A stretch of DNA of 64,000 nucleotides, from assembly GCA_016201105.1 (NCBI GenBank), contig JACQDN010000058.1, positions 27,157-91,156 on the forward strand, written 5' to 3'. Positions 45,749 to 55,419 of the stretch are shown piece after piece; the stretch's first letter is position 1; every line of letters starts with the position of its first letter. This DNA comes from Pseudomonadota bacterium (GTDB lineage: Bacteria; Pseudomonadota; Alphaproteobacteria; Micropepsales; Micropepsaceae). The translations under genes were made by a program, and so were the position numbers. The notes under the pieces were generated by a model. That model had not been told where the DNA came from, made no database searches, and worked only from the letters and a program-made list of their open reading frames with translations.

Positions 45749-46579
45749 ATGGCGGCGGGCGGGGCACACATCGTTGTCTTCGGCAATGAAAAGGGTGGAT
45801 CGGGCAAGACGACTGCCGCGATGCACGTCGCCGTCGCACTGGCGCGTTTGGGAAAGCGCGTCGCGGCTATCGACGTCGACAGCCGCCAGAAGAGCTTCTC
45901 GCGCGATCTGGAAAACCGGGCCGGCTGGGCCGAGCGGGCCGGCGCGGAACTGCCGATGCCGGAGAGTTTTCATGTCGCGCGCTCCGCGGCCAAATCGCTC
46001 GATGCCGCCGCAGAGGAAGAGAGCACGCGCCTGGACGAGTTGCTCGCGGAAACCCAAGGCTACGATTTCGTCGTCATCGACACCCCCGGCTCGGACACGC
46101 TGCTCTCCCGTCGCGCCCATGCTGCCGCCGATACCCTGGTCACGCCGCTGAACGACAGTTTCGTGGATTTTGACCTTCTGGCGCGCGTCGATCCCGTCAG
46201 CTTCGAGATCAAAGGACCGAGCCTCTACGCCGATTTCGTCTGGGATTGCCGCAAGAAGCGCCTGCTGGCGCGCAAACCGCCCATCGACTGGGTGGTGATG
46301 CGCAACCGCATTGCCTCCACCGAAGCGCGCAACAAGCGGCGTCTCGCTATCGCGCTCGATACGCTCGCCGAGCGCATCGGCTTTCGCGTGGCGCCGGGCT
46401 TTGGCGAGCGCGTGATCTTCCGTGAGCTCTTTCCCATGGGGTTGACGATGCTCGATCTGCCGCAGTCCAAGCTCGAAATCTCGCTCTCCATGTCGCATGT
46501 CGCGGCGCGCCAGGAAGTGCGCGAGCTGATGCTCACGCTGAAGCTGCCGAATGTCGGCAACAAGGCCGGATCGGTTTAG
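45749..46579 (+). CDS. mipZ: division plane positioning ATPase MipZ
   Basis: 276 residues. ParA/MinD-type ATPase with deviant Walker A GNEKGGSGKTT and the MipZ segments LAAIDVDSRQKSFSRDLENR (read AAIDVDSRQ) and GYDFVVIDTPGSDTLLSRRA. In Caulobacter MipZ forms a bipolar gradient from ParB-parS and blocks FtsZ assembly near the poles. Marks the organism as an alphaproteobacterium. Starts 3 nt after putA. Confidence 0.93.
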   Translation: MAAGGAHIVVFGNEKGGSGKTTAAMHVAVALARLGKRVAAIDVDSRQKSFSRDLENRAGWAERAGAELPMPESFHVARSAAKSLDAAAEEESTRLDELLAETQGYDFVVIDTPGSDTLLSRRAHAAADTLVTPLNDSFVDFDLLARVDPVSFEIKGPSLYADFVWDCRKKRLLARKPPIDWVVMRNRIASTEARNKRRLAIALDTLAERIGFRVAPGFGERVIFRELFPMGLTMLDLPQSKLEISLSMSHVAARQEVRELMLTLKLPNVGNKAGSV

Positions 46580-46600
46580 ATCGGCTCGGTCTAGAAAATT

Positions 46601-48142
46601 TTATCGTGCGGTGGCGGCGAAACAGGTCTGTCCGCGCTCGGTCAGCCGGGCACAGACTTCACGCGCTTCACGTTCCACGAACGGGCCGAAGCGCGCGCGA
46701 TAAAGCGTATGCCCGTCGACACCTTGGAATGGCACGACGATTCGCTCGGCTTGTCCCAGCACATCCAGGGATTTCTCGGCATAGGCCGCAAGTTGCTGAC
46801 GGGCCGATACCATGTCGGCAAACGCGCCGATCTGGATTGTCCAGTCGCGCACACCGAGCGCCGTCGCTGCCTTGCGCGTGACGCTGCCCAGCATATCCAC
46901 GTTGCTGGACTTGGTGAGATCGACCATGCGCGGCTTGGGCGTCACGGCGGGCGTCACAGCGGGAATCTGCGGACTGTACGCGGCGACCACAGTCTGCGGT
47001 TTCGGTGGTGCTTGCGCGGCAATTACGTTGGCGCTTGTGCTGTTGTCTTCGGTGTCGGCACGGGATTCTGCGGAATCCTCATCCTCGGGATCGCTGGATT
47101 TCGCGTTTGGCGTGAATGTCGCCGTCTGACGCTGCGGCACGGCGGCATTCATGTTGCCGAGCTGGAAACCGGCCATGATCGGATTGGGCTTGGGTCCCTG
47201 CGCGATCGTCTGCCACGGCAGTTCGGCGCGTGCGACCAATTTCGGATTGTCGTTGATTTGCGCGAAGGTCGCGTCGAGCAGACGGATCATTTCGCGATCG
47301 CGCTTGTGCGCGGTACGTCCGCCCATCACAACGCCGATGATGTGCGCGCCGTTGCGTACGACGGAAGAAACGAGATTGAAGCCCGAGGCTTCCGTGTAAC
47401 CCGTCTTGATGCCGTCGGCGCCGTCATAGTTGCCGATCAGATTGTCGTGGGTCGTGTAGTAGCGGCCGCGATAGGAAAACGAGGGCGTCGCGAAGTAGTG
47501 GAAATATTGCGGAAAGTCGTACGCCAGATGGCGCGCGAGGATCGCAAGATCGGCCGCGGTGGAGATCTGGCTCGAATCGGGAAGACCCGAAGCATTGCGA
47601 TAGAAGGTATTGCGCATGCCGAGCTGGCGCGCCTTTTCGGTCATCATCTCGGCAAAGTGGGTTTCGGTGCCGCCCAGCGATTCCGCGATCGTCACCGCCA
47701 CGTCGTTTGCCGAACGAATGACAATCGCCTTGATGGCGTTGTCGACGTCGATGCTGTCGCCGGGCTGCAGGCTGAGCTTGGTCGGGCGCTGCAACGATGC
47801 GTGATAGGACACGGGCATTGGCGTGGATAGCGTCATCTGCCCCTTCTGCAATGCTTCGAAAAGCATGTAGAGGGTCATCATCTTGGTCAGCGATGCGGGA
47901 TGCCGCAGCTCATAAGCGTTGCGCGAATAAAGAACTTTGCCCGTTTCGCCGTCGAGGATGAGCGCCGCGTCTTTGCTGGGATCGGTCAGGCCGACGGCCT
48001 CGCTTCTCGTTCCGTGATGATGGCGGGACCTGGCAGAAGCAGGCTGCGTGGCGGAGAGGATCAATCCCAAGGTCAGAAAAAGGCACGCCAAAGGGAGTGC
48101 TAACGCAAATCCGCCGGGTCCGGCGTGCGGCCATCTCCACAT
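46601..48142 (-). CDS. D-alanyl-D-alanine carboxypeptidase (penicillin-binding protein) with SPOR domain
   Basis: 513 residues from ATG 48142, with AGGGG upstream; a GTG at 48175 is an alternative start. Signal peptide about 1-38. Serine hydrolase motifs Ser84-x-x-Lys87 (SLTK), Ser144-Ala-Asn (SAN) and Lys246-Thr-Gly (KTG). A low-complexity linker then leads to a C-terminal SPOR domain (about 435-510: WTIQIGAFADMVSARQQLAA) that binds denuded glycan at division sites. DacF-type PBP5 relative; trims stem peptides in the periplasm. Confidence 0.95.
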   Translation of the reverse strand: MWRWPHAGPGGFALALPLACLFLTLGLILSATQPASARSRHHHGTRSEAVGLTDPSKDAALILDGETGKVLYSRNAYELRHPASLTKMMTLYMLFEALQKGQMTLSTPMPVSYHASLQRPTKLSLQPGDSIDVDNAIKAIVIRSANDVAVTIAESLGGTETHFAEMMTEKARQLGMRNTFYRNASGLPDSSQISTAADLAILARHLAYDFPQYFHYFATPSFSYRGRYYTTHDNLIGNYDGADGIKTGYTEASGFNLVSSVVRNGAHIIGVVMGGRTAHKRDREMIRLLDATFAQINDNPKLVARAELPWQTIAQGPKPNPIMAGFQLGNMNAAVPQRQTATFTPNAKSSDPEDEDSAESRADTEDNSTSANVIAAQAPPKPQTVVAAYSPQIPAVTPAVTPKPRMVDLTKSSNVDMLGSVTRKAATALGVRDWTIQIGAFADMVSARQQLAAYAEKSLDVLGQAERIVVPFQGVDGHTLYRARFGPFVEREAREVCARLTERGQTCFAATAR

Positions 48143-48337
48143 GCTACTGCTACCCCTGATTAAGCTGACCGACACCCGAAGCCTGCGACGATGAGACCAA
48201 ATTGCTCTACAGGCCGCAAGGCCTTGAGATCAAAGAACTTTAGGCTAGGGCCATTTACGTTTGGTTAACAGTTCGGGAATGCCCTCGCGCACGAGAGTTC
48301 CCAACTTGCTCCTTTCATTCGGATTGTGACGCTTTTG

Positions 48338-48387
48338 TGCAGTGCAACATAGGCCCTTGACATCGGTTATGCTGCACTGCATATAAG
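48338..48387 (+). promoter_or_regulatory. phasin promoter with two TGC-N3-GCA operators
   Basis: TGCAGTGCA at 48338-48346 and TGCACTGCA at 48373-48381 are mutually complementary TGC-N3-GCA dyads. TTGACA at 48357-48362 and TATAAG at 48382-48387 look like -35 and -10 boxes with a 19-nt spacer, and the second dyad abuts the -10. This is the pattern bound by PhaR, which represses phasin genes in alphaproteobacteria; the assignment is by motif. Confidence 0.6.
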
Positions 48388-48460
48388 CCATGTTGCGTTG
48401 CGGTAGAACCTGACCCCCGGGATCGGCGACGCGAACACGAATTATCGAAAGGCAACCCCA

Positions 48461-48922
48461 ATGGCGAAAGCAAAAACGGCCGGCAAAGCGACCAATGGCG
48501 CTGCCGAAGGCATCGAGACGGCCATGAAGAACGGCACGGAAGCCCTCAAGAACGGCTTTGAAAAAGCCGCCAAGAGCTACGACCAGTTCCTCGGCTTCGG
48601 CAAGGATACCGTCGAGGCGTACCTCAAGTCGGCCAACGCGGCCGGCAAGGGCGCTGAGACCCTGCACAACGAAATCTATTCATACTCCAAGCAGTCGATC
48701 GAAGATTCGCTCGCGGCCGTGAAGGCAGTGGCGGCTTCGAAGTCGGTTCATGAAGCGTTCGAGCTGCAGACCGATTTCGCCAAGACGGCATTCGATGCCT
48801 ATGTCGGTCAGATGACGAAGCTCGGCGAAATCTTCCAGACGAGCGCGAAGGAAACCTTCGCTCCGCTGCAGAGCCGCGTTCAGGCCTGGGTGGAAGTCGT
48901 CCAGAACGCTCGCGCGGCCTGA
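48461..48922 (+). CDS. phasin family protein
   Basis: 153 residues, almost entirely helical and amphipathic, with a Lys/Ala-rich start (MAKAKTAGKATNGAAEGIET). YDQFLGFGKDTVEAYLKSAN and FELQTDFAKTAFDAYVGQMT fit the phasin_2 family coating polyhydroxyalkanoate granules. The promoter carries PhaR-like operators, supporting a PHA role; no pha synthesis gene is in the window. A strong hairpin terminator follows. Confidence 0.92.
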   Translation: MAKAKTAGKATNGAAEGIETAMKNGTEALKNGFEKAAKSYDQFLGFGKDTVEAYLKSANAAGKGAETLHNEIYSYSKQSIEDSLAAVKAVAASKSVHEAFELQTDFAKTAFDAYVGQMTKLGEIFQTSAKETFAPLQSRVQAWVEVVQNARAA

Positions 48923-48993
48923 TCGGCTTAGGCGCAGCGCTTAACGGAAACGTCGTCCCGCGGTTTCCTCCCCCCCAATTGCGGACGGCACAG

Positions 48994-49022
48994 AAAAGGC
49001 CCGAGGTATCCTCGGGCCTTTT
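48994..49022 (+). terminator. rho-independent terminator after the phasin gene
   Basis: AAAAGGCCCGAGG, loop TAT, CCTCGGGCCTTTT: a 13-bp stem with a T run, 72 nt after the phasin stop. Confidence 0.9.
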
Positions 49023-49098
49023 CGCATTTTTGAGCGCGCGCAATTAATTTCCGCAGATCTCCGTCACAATCCGCTTTACCCAAACCGCCCGGCTTTCC

Positions 49099-49138
49099 GT
49101 TAAGCTGGGGGTTGGCGTTAAGCTAGGCTCGGTTAAGC
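49099..49138. repeat. three direct GTTAAGC repeats before clpS
   Basis: GTTAAGCT at 49099-49106 and 49117-49124, and GTTAAGC at 49132-49138, all on the plus strand in the clpS leader with spacings of 18 and 15 nt. They are not spaced like a CtrA site (TTAA-N7-TTAA). They may be a regulator binding array. Confidence 0.4.
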
Positions 49139-49176
49139 ATTGGCGCGCACGTTGAAGGCCGGATACCGATTCGAAG

Positions 49177-49530
49177 ATGAGTGACAAAAAAGACAGCAAC
49201 GGCTCAAACGGAGGCCAGGGCGGGCAGGGCACCGGCGTGGGAACGGGCGTCGTCACCAAGACGCGGCCGAAAACCAAGAAGCCGAGCCTCTACAAGGTTC
49301 TCATCCTGAACGACGACTACACGCCGATGGAATTCGTCGTTCATGTGCTGGAGCGGTTCTTCAACAAGAATCGCGACGATGCCGTGCAAATCATGCTCCA
49401 TGTCCACCGTCATGGTGTGGGTATCTGCGGCGTGTTCACGTTTGAGGTGGCGGAAACTAAAGTGGCCCAGGTCATTGAATTCGCCCGCCGCCATCAACAT
49501 CCTTTACAATGCACCATGGAGAAGGAGTAG
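49177..49530 (+). CDS. clpS: ATP-dependent Clp protease adaptor ClpS
   Basis: 117 residues. Core [20 protein letters not shown] and [20 protein letters not shown] recognise N-degron substrates (NDDYTPME lines the binding pocket) and deliver them to ClpA. The first ~34 residues are a Ser/Gly/Asn-rich flexible tail used to engage ClpA. Next to clpA, 9 nt apart, as is usual. Confidence 0.97.
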   Translation: MSDKKDSNGSNGGQGGQGTGVGTGVVTKTRPKTKKPSLYKVLILNDDYTPMEFVVHVLERFFNKNRDDAVQIMLHVHRHGVGICGVFTFEVAETKVAQVIEFARRHQHPLQCTMEKE

Positions 49531-49539
49531 CGTACGGCA

Positions 49540-51870
49540 ATGCCATCGCTCTCGCGTAGTCTCGAACAGGCCCTGCATCGCGCGATCAAACTCGCCAGCG
49601 ACCGCCATCACGAATACGCGACTCTCGAACACCTTCTCCTGGCGCTGATCGAGGATCCCGACGCGCAACAGGTGATGAAGGCGTGCAACGTCGAGATCGA
49701 TGCCTTGCGCCAATCGCTGCTCAAATATGTCGACGAAGAGCTGATCACGCTTGTGATCGAAGACGGTGACGACGCCAAGCCGACCACCGGCTTTCAGCGC
49801 GTGGTGCAGCGCGCCGTCCTCCACGTCCAGAATTCCGGCCGCGATGAAGTGACGGGCGCCAATGTGCTGGTGGCGTTGTTCACCGAGCGCGAGAGCCATG
49901 CCGTCTATTTCCTGCAAGAACAGAACATGACGCGCCTCGATGCGGTCTCCTATATCAGCCACGGCATCGCCAAGCGTCCGGGCATGAGCCAGCAGAAGAC
50001 CGTGCGCGGCGCCGATGAAGAAGAAGAGGCCGCCGAAAAGCAGAACAAGCAGGGCACCGAAGCACTCGAAGCCTATTGCGTGAACCTGAACGAAAAGGCC
50101 AAGGGCGGCCGCATCGACCCGCTGATCGGGCGCGAACCCGAGGTCGAGCGCACCATCCAGATCCTCTGCCGCCGACAAAAGAACAACCCGCTGTTCGTAG
50201 GCGATCCGGGCGTGGGCAAGACGGCCATCGCCGAGGGTCTGGCGCGCAAGATCGTCAAGCACGAAGTGCCAGAAGTCCTCAAGAAGTCGGTGATCTATGC
50301 CCTCGATATGGGTTCGCTGATCGCCGGCACACGCTACCGCGGCGACTTCGAAGAGCGTCTGAAGGCGGTGGTGAAGGAATTGGAAGCCATCGACGGCGCC
50401 ATCCTTTTCATCGACGAAATCCACACTGTGATCGGCGCCGGCGCCACAAGTGGCGGCGCGATGGACGCGTCCAATCTGCTCAAGCCCGCGCTGCAGGCCG
50501 GTACGCTGCGTTGCATCGGCTCGACGACCTACAAGGAATACCGCCAGTATTTCGAAAAGGATCGCGCGCTCGTCCGCCGTTTCCAGAAGATCGATGTCAC
50601 CGAACCGTCGGTGCCCGACACGATCAAGATTCTCAAAGGCCTCAAGCCCTACTACGAGGAATTCCACAAGCTTCGCTACACTGCGGACGCCATCAAGGCC
50701 GCCGTGGAGCTGGCCGCGAAATACATCAACGACCGCAAGCTGCCGGATAAAGCGATCGACGTAATCGACGAAGTCGGCGCCTCGCAAATGCTGGTGCCGG
50801 AATCGCGGCGCAAGAAGGTCATTGGCGTGAAAGAGGTGGAAGACGTTGTCGCCAAGATGGCGCGCATTCCTCCTAAATCCGTGTCGAAGAACGATGTGGA
50901 ATTGCTGCGCAATCTGGAAGGCGATCTGAAGCGCGTCGTGTTCGGTCAGGACGCCGCCATCCATGCGCTGTCCTCGGCGATCAAGCTGGCGCGCGCGGGT
51001 TTGCGACAGCCGGAAAAGCCGATCGGCTGCTATCTCTTCTCAGGCCCCACCGGCGTCGGCAAAACCGAGGTCGCCAAGCAACTTGCCTCCGTCATGGGCG
51101 TGGAGCTGCTGCGCTTCGACATGTCGGAATACATGGAGCGTCACACTGTCTCGCGCCTGATCGGCGCGCCGCCCGGTTATGTCGGCTTCGATCAGGGCGG
51201 CTTGCTCACCGACGGCGTGGACCAGCATCCCCATTGCGTGCTGCTGCTCGATGAAATCGAGAAGGCGCATCTCGACCTGTTCAACATCCTGTTGCAGGTC
51301 ATGGATCACGGAAAGCTGACCGACCATAACGGCAAGAAGATCGATTTCCGCAACGTGGTGCTGATCATGACCACCAATGCGGGCGCTTCCGACGCCGCCA
51401 AGGAGTCCATTGGCTTCGGACGTGGCAAGCGCGAAGGCGAGGATGAAGAAGCCATCAAAAAGCTTTTCACGCCGGAATTCCGCAATCGCCTCGACGCGAC
51501 GATCTCGTTCGCCGCACTCGGCCGCGATACCATCGACCGCGTGGTCGAGAAATTCGTGCTCGAACTGGAAGCCCAGCTTACCGACCGCGACGTCACCTTC
51601 GACCTCACGCCGGAAGCGACGCGCTGGCTGGGCGACAAAGGCTATGACGACGCCTTCGGCGCCCGTCCGCTGGCGCGCGTCATCCAGGATCACATCAAGA
51701 AGCCGCTGGCCGACGAAATCCTATTTGGTAAGTTGAAGAACGGCGGCACCGTGCGCGTGCTGCTCGACCGCGAAAACGACAAGCTCGTCTTCGAATTCAT
51801 CACTGACGACGATGTAAGACCGAAAGCCCTGCCACCGCCGAAAAAGCCCAAGGCCGAAGAGAGCGTTTAG
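49540..51870 (+). CDS. clpA: ATP-dependent Clp protease ATP-binding subunit ClpA
   Basis: 776 residues. N-domain (about 1-150), then D1 with Walker A GDPGVGKT near residue 223 and D2 with GPTGVGKT near 502, plus the Walker B/sensor signatures [12 protein letters not shown] and [14 protein letters not shown]. Unfolds substrates for ClpP, with ClpS as N-end-rule adaptor. The C-terminal tail is Lys/Pro-rich. Gene pair clpS-clpA is intact; clpP is elsewhere. Confidence 0.98.
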   Translation: MPSLSRSLEQALHRAIKLASDRHHEYATLEHLLLALIEDPDAQQVMKACNVEIDALRQSLLKYVDEELITLVIEDGDDAKPTTGFQRVVQRAVLHVQNSGRDEVTGANVLVALFTERESHAVYFLQEQNMTRLDAVSYISHGIAKRPGMSQQKTVRGADEEEEAAEKQNKQGTEALEAYCVNLNEKAKGGRIDPLIGREPEVERTIQILCRRQKNNPLFVGDPGVGKTAIAEGLARKIVKHEVPEVLKKSVIYALDMGSLIAGTRYRGDFEERLKAVVKELEAIDGAILFIDEIHTVIGAGATSGGAMDASNLLKPALQAGTLRCIGSTTYKEYRQYFEKDRALVRRFQKIDVTEPSVPDTIKILKGLKPYYEEFHKLRYTADAIKAAVELAAKYINDRKLPDKAIDVIDEVGASQMLVPESRRKKVIGVKEVEDVVAKMARIPPKSVSKNDVELLRNLEGDLKRVVFGQDAAIHALSSAIKLARAGLRQPEKPIGCYLFSGPTGVGKTEVAKQLASVMGVELLRFDMSEYMERHTVSRLIGAPPGYVGFDQGGLLTDGVDQHPHCVLLLDEIEKAHLDLFNILLQVMDHGKLTDHNGKKIDFRNVVLIMTTNAGASDAAKESIGFGRGKREGEDEEAIKKLFTPEFRNRLDATISFAALGRDTIDRVVEKFVLELEAQLTDRDVTFDLTPEATRWLGDKGYDDAFGARPLARVIQDHIKKPLADEILFGKLKNGGTVRVLLDRENDKLVFEFITDDDVRPKALPPPKKPKAEESV

Positions 51871-51888
51871 GTCTCGACGCTTCGGCCC

Positions 51889-52275
51889 ATGACCGGTCAC
51901 CAATCCTCCAACATCGCCGCCGCCAATAAAGTCCTCGACGACTTCATGGCCGCGTTCAACGCGCGCGATCTGGCGGCATGGGAGAAGACTTTCAATTTCC
52001 CGTCTGTGCGCCTGGCGTCCAATACGCTCACGATCATCGAGCCCGGTTATCACAAGCCGGAGATGTTCTTGCGCGGCGCGCTGAAGGATTGGCATCACTC
52101 CGCCTGGGAGCGGCGCGACGTCGTTCATGCCGGTCCCGACAAAGTGCATTTCGATACGCGCTTCACGCGCTATCGCGCCGACGGCAGCGTCATCGGTGGT
52201 TTCGACTCCATCTACGTCGTGACCTGCGAGAACGGCCACTGGGGCGTGAAATGCCGCTCCAGTTTTGCGCCCTAG
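51889..52275 (+). CDS. SnoaL/NTF2-like fold protein
   Basis: 128 residues. VLDDFMAAFNARDLAAWEKT followed by beta-strands such as VHFDTRFTRYRADGSVIGGF and NGHWGVKCRSSFAP fit the cone-shaped NTF2-like family (limonene epoxide hydrolase/SnoaL/ketosteroid isomerase group). Active-site residues cannot be assigned. 18 nt after clpA, so read-through is possible. Confidence 0.72.
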   Translation: MTGHQSSNIAAANKVLDDFMAAFNARDLAAWEKTFNFPSVRLASNTLTIIEPGYHKPEMFLRGALKDWHHSAWERRDVVHAGPDKVHFDTRFTRYRADGSVIGGFDSIYVVTCENGHWGVKCRSSFAP

Positions 52276-52296
52276 AAACACCGCGGAAAACGAAGA

Positions 52297-52587
52297 TCAG
52301 AGCGGTGCGCCGTGGTGCTCTACGGTGGGAAACGGCTCGTAGAATTGGTGCAGGAGGGCGCGCCATTCCTGGTAGGCGGCCGACTGACGAAAGCCTACGG
52401 TGTGCGCTTCCAGGCTCGACCACCGCACCAGCAGTAGATAGCGGTCTTTCGTCTCTACACAGGGCCTGATTTCCATGCCTTGAAAGCCGGCTGCGGACTC
52501 GATGAAAGCGCGCGCCTTGCGCATGGCAATTTCGAATTCCCGCGACTGACCCGCTTTGACGTTCAGGACGGCGTGCTCGAGGATCAC
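52297..52587 (-). CDS. antibiotic biosynthesis monooxygenase-like protein
   Basis: 96 residues from GTG 52587, which overlaps the HIT gene stop as GTGA. MILEHAVLNVKAGQSREFEI, YLLLVRWSSLEAHTVGFRQS and AYQEWRALLHQFYEPFPTVE fit the ABM fold (YdhR/YgiN-like), a dimeric alpha/beta barrel acting on small aromatic or heme-like substrates. No cofactor-binding motif. The longer frame to 52761 runs through the HIT gene. Confidence 0.85.
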   Translation of the reverse strand: MILEHAVLNVKAGQSREFEIAMRKARAFIESAAGFQGMEIRPCVETKDRYLLLVRWSSLEAHTVGFRQSAAYQEWRALLHQFYEPFPTVEHHGAPL

Positions 52588-53000
52588 AGCGCCGCCCGAA
52601 TTTTTGCGGCGATCGGCTCCAGCGTCTTCGCATCTACCATGCCGCGTCCGTGCAGCTTCAAATCGATGCCGCCCGCCCGCGGCAGGATGTGGAAGTGGAT
52701 ATGCGGGATGCTTTGGCCGGCAGCCGCGCCGTTCAGCTGCACCAGCATGATGCCGGGACAATCGAGCCCCTTCTTGACCGCTTTGGTGACTTTTTGCGCC
52801 GTCTTGATCAGGGCTGCTGCGCCTTCCGGCGACAAATCGAGAATGCCCTCAGCCGCTTCCTTGGTGATGACGAGCGTGTGACCTTCGATGGACGGCATGA
52901 TGTCCAGGAAGGCGAGGGTGAGATCGTCCTCGTAGAGTTTCACGCACGGCAGCTCGCGGCGCAGGATTTTCGCGAAGACGTTGTTGGGATCGTATGACAT
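52584..53000 (-). CDS. HIT family nucleotide hydrolase
   Basis: 138 residues. HIT signature IPHIHFHILPR near residue 105, plus the N-terminal YEDDLTLAFLDIMPSIEGHT. Histidine-triad hydrolases cut nucleotide phosphoramidates and similar bonds. The close HxHxH and length resemble HinT-type proteins, though the ends of the domain differ. Divergent from the DUF4328 gene by 43 nt and coupled to the ABM gene. Confidence 0.95.
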   Translation of the reverse strand: MSYDPNNVFAKILRRELPCVKLYEDDLTLAFLDIMPSIEGHTLVITKEAAEGILDLSPEGAAALIKTAQKVTKAVKKGLDCPGIMLVQLNGAAAGQSIPHIHFHILPRAGGIDLKLHGRGMVDAKTLEPIAAKIRAAL

Positions 53001-53043
53001 CTCCGATAACCTTCATCAGGGCGCAATACAATCGGGGGCAATC

Positions 53044-53709
53044 GTGGCCAATGCAACACGGCAATTCGTCGACCCTGAACGGTTGGCTCGATTCGCGCGC
53101 TGGTGCCTCATCGCGCTGATAGTGATCGATGTCGCAAAAATGGTATCGACCGGAATTGAGTATTCGCTCCTGTCGGCCATTCTGAACGGTTCGTCCAATC
53201 GGGCAACCCTGCTGACAGATGCGGAGGCTATCGATGGCCCCAGACGTCTCGTTTCGATTGTCAGACTGCTGGCGTTGATCACCACCGGCGTATCCGTGTT
53301 GCGCTGGATTTATCGCAGCAACAGCAATTTGCACGCGACGGCATCGGTTCCGATCGAATTCTCGCCGGGTTGGGCTGTTGGTTGGTTCTTTGTTCCTATC
53401 GCTTATCTATGGAAGCCGTACCAGGCCATGAAAGAGATTTGGCGCGCCAGCTTCGATCCCGTAGGCAAACAAGTCAAAGTCTCGGCTCTGCTGCCGTGGT
53501 GGTGGTTTTTCTGGTTGGCATCGAATTTCTTCGGAGTCGTAACCTTCCGTCTTTCGCTCTCCAAGGACTTATCGGCATTAGTAGCGAGCATCGGCGCTTC
53601 ATTCGCTTCGGCTGCGGCGGATGTGCCGGCTGCGCTGTTGCTCGCGATTATCATCGCGCGGGTGACACAGGCGCAAACACGGCTGCCGAATGCCACAAGT
53701 GTCTTCTAG
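53044..53709 (+). CDS. DUF4328 membrane protein
   Basis: 221 residues from GTG 53044, with GGGGGCAATC upstream; a longer frame starts at 52981. Four to five hydrophobic segments (about 20-38, 75-92, 112-128, 150-178 and 190-205). The SPGWAVGWFFVPIAYLWKPY and AMKEIWRAS motif is diagnostic of DUF4328, unknown function, found in diverse bacteria. It overlaps the convergent GNAT gene by 4 nt. Confidence 0.85.
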   Translation: MANATRQFVDPERLARFARWCLIALIVIDVAKMVSTGIEYSLLSAILNGSSNRATLLTDAEAIDGPRRLVSIVRLLALITTGVSVLRWIYRSNSNLHATASVPIEFSPGWAVGWFFVPIAYLWKPYQAMKEIWRASFDPVGKQVKVSALLPWWWFFWLASNFFGVVTFRLSLSKDLSALVASIGASFASAAADVPAALLLAIIIARVTQAQTRLPNATSVF

Positions 53710-54869
53710 CAGTTTTTTTTGAACGGTCCGTGTTCCGTCAGCGCCTCGATCTGTTCGGTGACGGATTCGCGTTCGCGTTGCAGATAGTCCGAGACGGCCC
53801 GTCTCAGGCCCGCATGGGCGATGAAATGCGCACTGTAGGTCGGCACTGGCATGTAGCCGCGCAGAAGCTTGTGCTCGCCTTGCGCGCCGGCCTCCACTCG
53901 TTTCAGGCCTCGCGCAATGGCAAAATCGATGGCCTGGTAATAACAGGTCTCGAAATGCAGAAAGGGAACGAATTCGGTGCAACCCCAATTGCGGCCGAAG
54001 AGGACGCCTTCGCCGGAGAAGTTGAGTGCGCCTGCAATATAGTGTCCGTCGCGCTTGGCCATCACCAGCAAGATCTGATCGGCCATGCTCGCGCCGACGC
54101 GGCTGAAGAATTCCCGTGTCAGATAAGGCCGGCCCCATTTGCGCCCGCCCGTGTCCATGTAGAATGCGAAGAACGTGTCCCAATGCGCTTCGGTGATGTC
54201 GCTGCCCGTCAGCCAGTCGAACGTGACGCCCGCTTCGCGTACCGCCGTGCGCTCGCGCCGCAAGTTCTTGCGCTTTGAAGAGGACAGCGCGTTCAGGAAC
54301 TGCTCGAAATTTTCGTAACCCTGATTTTCCCAATGAAATTGCTGATCGTTGCGCTGAAGATATCCCAACGCGCCGGCGGCTTTCCATTCCTCTTCGGTGA
54401 GAAAAGTGATGTGCAACGATGAGGCGTCGAATTCCTTGATCGCGGCCGCGCCCGCTGCGAGCAAGGCGTTGCGGGTTTTCTCGAGATCGGCGTTCGCCGA
54501 GACCAACAACCGCAGTCCCGTCACGGGTGTAAACGGCACTGAGGCCTGCAATTTGGGATAGTAGCTGCCGCCCGCGCGCTCGAAGGCATCGGCCCAGCCA
54601 TGATCGAAGACATATTCGCCCTGGCTGTGGCTCTTGAGGTAACAGGGCATCAGCCCGTCGATCGCACCGTTGTTTTCGATGATGAGATGGCAGGGCTGCC
54701 AACCCGTGCGCGCCGTCGCCGAACGGGATTGCTCTACCGCCTCGAAGAACTCATAGCGCAAGAACGGATGCGGATCGTCGCTGGCTTGCGGATTGGCGCA
54801 AGCGTTCCAGGCCGCAGCGCCGATTTCTGCAGCCGATCCCGCAACACGCGCGATGATGTCTTTCTTCAC
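53706..54869 (-). CDS. GNAT-superfamily acetyltransferase (COG3146-type)
   Basis: 387 residues from GTG 54869, overlapping the ridA stop as GTGA. FLRYEFFEAVEQSRSATART, GWQPCHLIIENNGAIDGLMP, FDHGWADAFERAGGSYYPKL and WGCTEFVPFLHFETCYYQAI fit the family of double GNAT proteins (formerly DUF482, called peptidogalycan biosynthesis). The acyl donor and acceptor are not known. The longer frame to 55421 would run through ridA and is rejected. Confidence 0.88.
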   Translation of the reverse strand: MKKDIIARVAGSAAEIGAAAWNACANPQASDDPHPFLRYEFFEAVEQSRSATARTGWQPCHLIIENNGAIDGLMPCYLKSHSQGEYVFDHGWADAFERAGGSYYPKLQASVPFTPVTGLRLLVSANADLEKTRNALLAAGAAAIKEFDASSLHITFLTEEEWKAAGALGYLQRNDQQFHWENQGYENFEQFLNALSSSKRKNLRRERTAVREAGVTFDWLTGSDITEAHWDTFFAFYMDTGGRKWGRPYLTREFFSRVGASMADQILLVMAKRDGHYIAGALNFSGEGVLFGRNWGCTEFVPFLHFETCYYQAIDFAIARGLKRVEAGAQGEHKLLRGYMPVPTYSAHFIAHAGLRRAVSDYLQRERESVTEQIEALTEHGPFKKNC

Positions 54870-55330
54870 GCGAGCTCGAACACCGCCTCGACTTCCACTG
54901 CGACATTGCGGGGCAGCGATCCTGCGCCCACAGCCGCGCGCGCATGCCGCCCGGCGTCGCCGAACACCTCCACGATCAGATCGGACGCCCCATTGGCCAC
55001 TTCGGGGTGCTGTGTAAAGCCGGGTACGGCATTCACGAACACCCCAAGTTTCACGCAGCGTTTCACGCGGTCGAGATCGCCGGCCGCCGCCTTCAATTGT
55101 GCCAGCACATTGACGGCGCAGAGCCGGGCCGCCGCCCTGCCGTCGTCCAGCGTCAGATCCTTGCCTACGATGCCCAGATATTTGAGACCGTCGGGTGCCA
55201 CCGTCACCTGGCCAGATATGAAAACCTGTTTTCCGCTCACCACATAAGGCACGTAGCTCGCCACCGGCGCGGGCGGCGTGGGCAATGTGATGGCAAGTTC
55301 CGCAAGACGTGAATCGATCTTTCCGGGCAT
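54866..55330 (-). CDS. RidA family (YjgF-like) protein
   Basis: 154 residues. LPTPPAPVASYVPYVVSGKQ, FISGQVTVAPDGLKYLGIVG and ADLIVEVFGDAGRHARAAVG (read as SDLIVE) fit the RidA_like_1 subgroup, longer than E. coli RidA. These proteins hydrolyse enamines/imines or act otherwise; this subgroup is uncharacterised. Cytoplasmic, no signal peptide, unlike the RidA at 21960. Coupled with the GNAT gene. Confidence 0.9.
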   Translation of the reverse strand: MPGKIDSRLAELAITLPTPPAPVASYVPYVVSGKQVFISGQVTVAPDGLKYLGIVGKDLTLDDGRAAARLCAVNVLAQLKAAAGDLDRVKRCVKLGVFVNAVPGFTQHPEVANGASDLIVEVFGDAGRHARAAVGAGSLPRNVAVEVEAVFELA

Positions 55331-55419
55331 TGATGTCTCCTTGAAGGATACAAACTAGTCGGTTGCCGTCCCCGGTGCGAGGGGTTCCCGCGCGCGTGCG
55401 CGAAAGGCTATAGAGAAGC

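Noticed and set aside
42758..46498. 1246-codon open frame on the minus strand opposite putA and mipZ
   Set aside because: It is a shadow of GC-rich codon use on the plus strand. The translation is rich in Arg/His/Gly, has no family motif, and putA and mipZ account fully for the sequence.
49099..49138. CtrA binding site before clpS
   Set aside because: TTAA elements are present but the spacings are 14 and 11 nt, not the 7 nt of the CtrA consensus.
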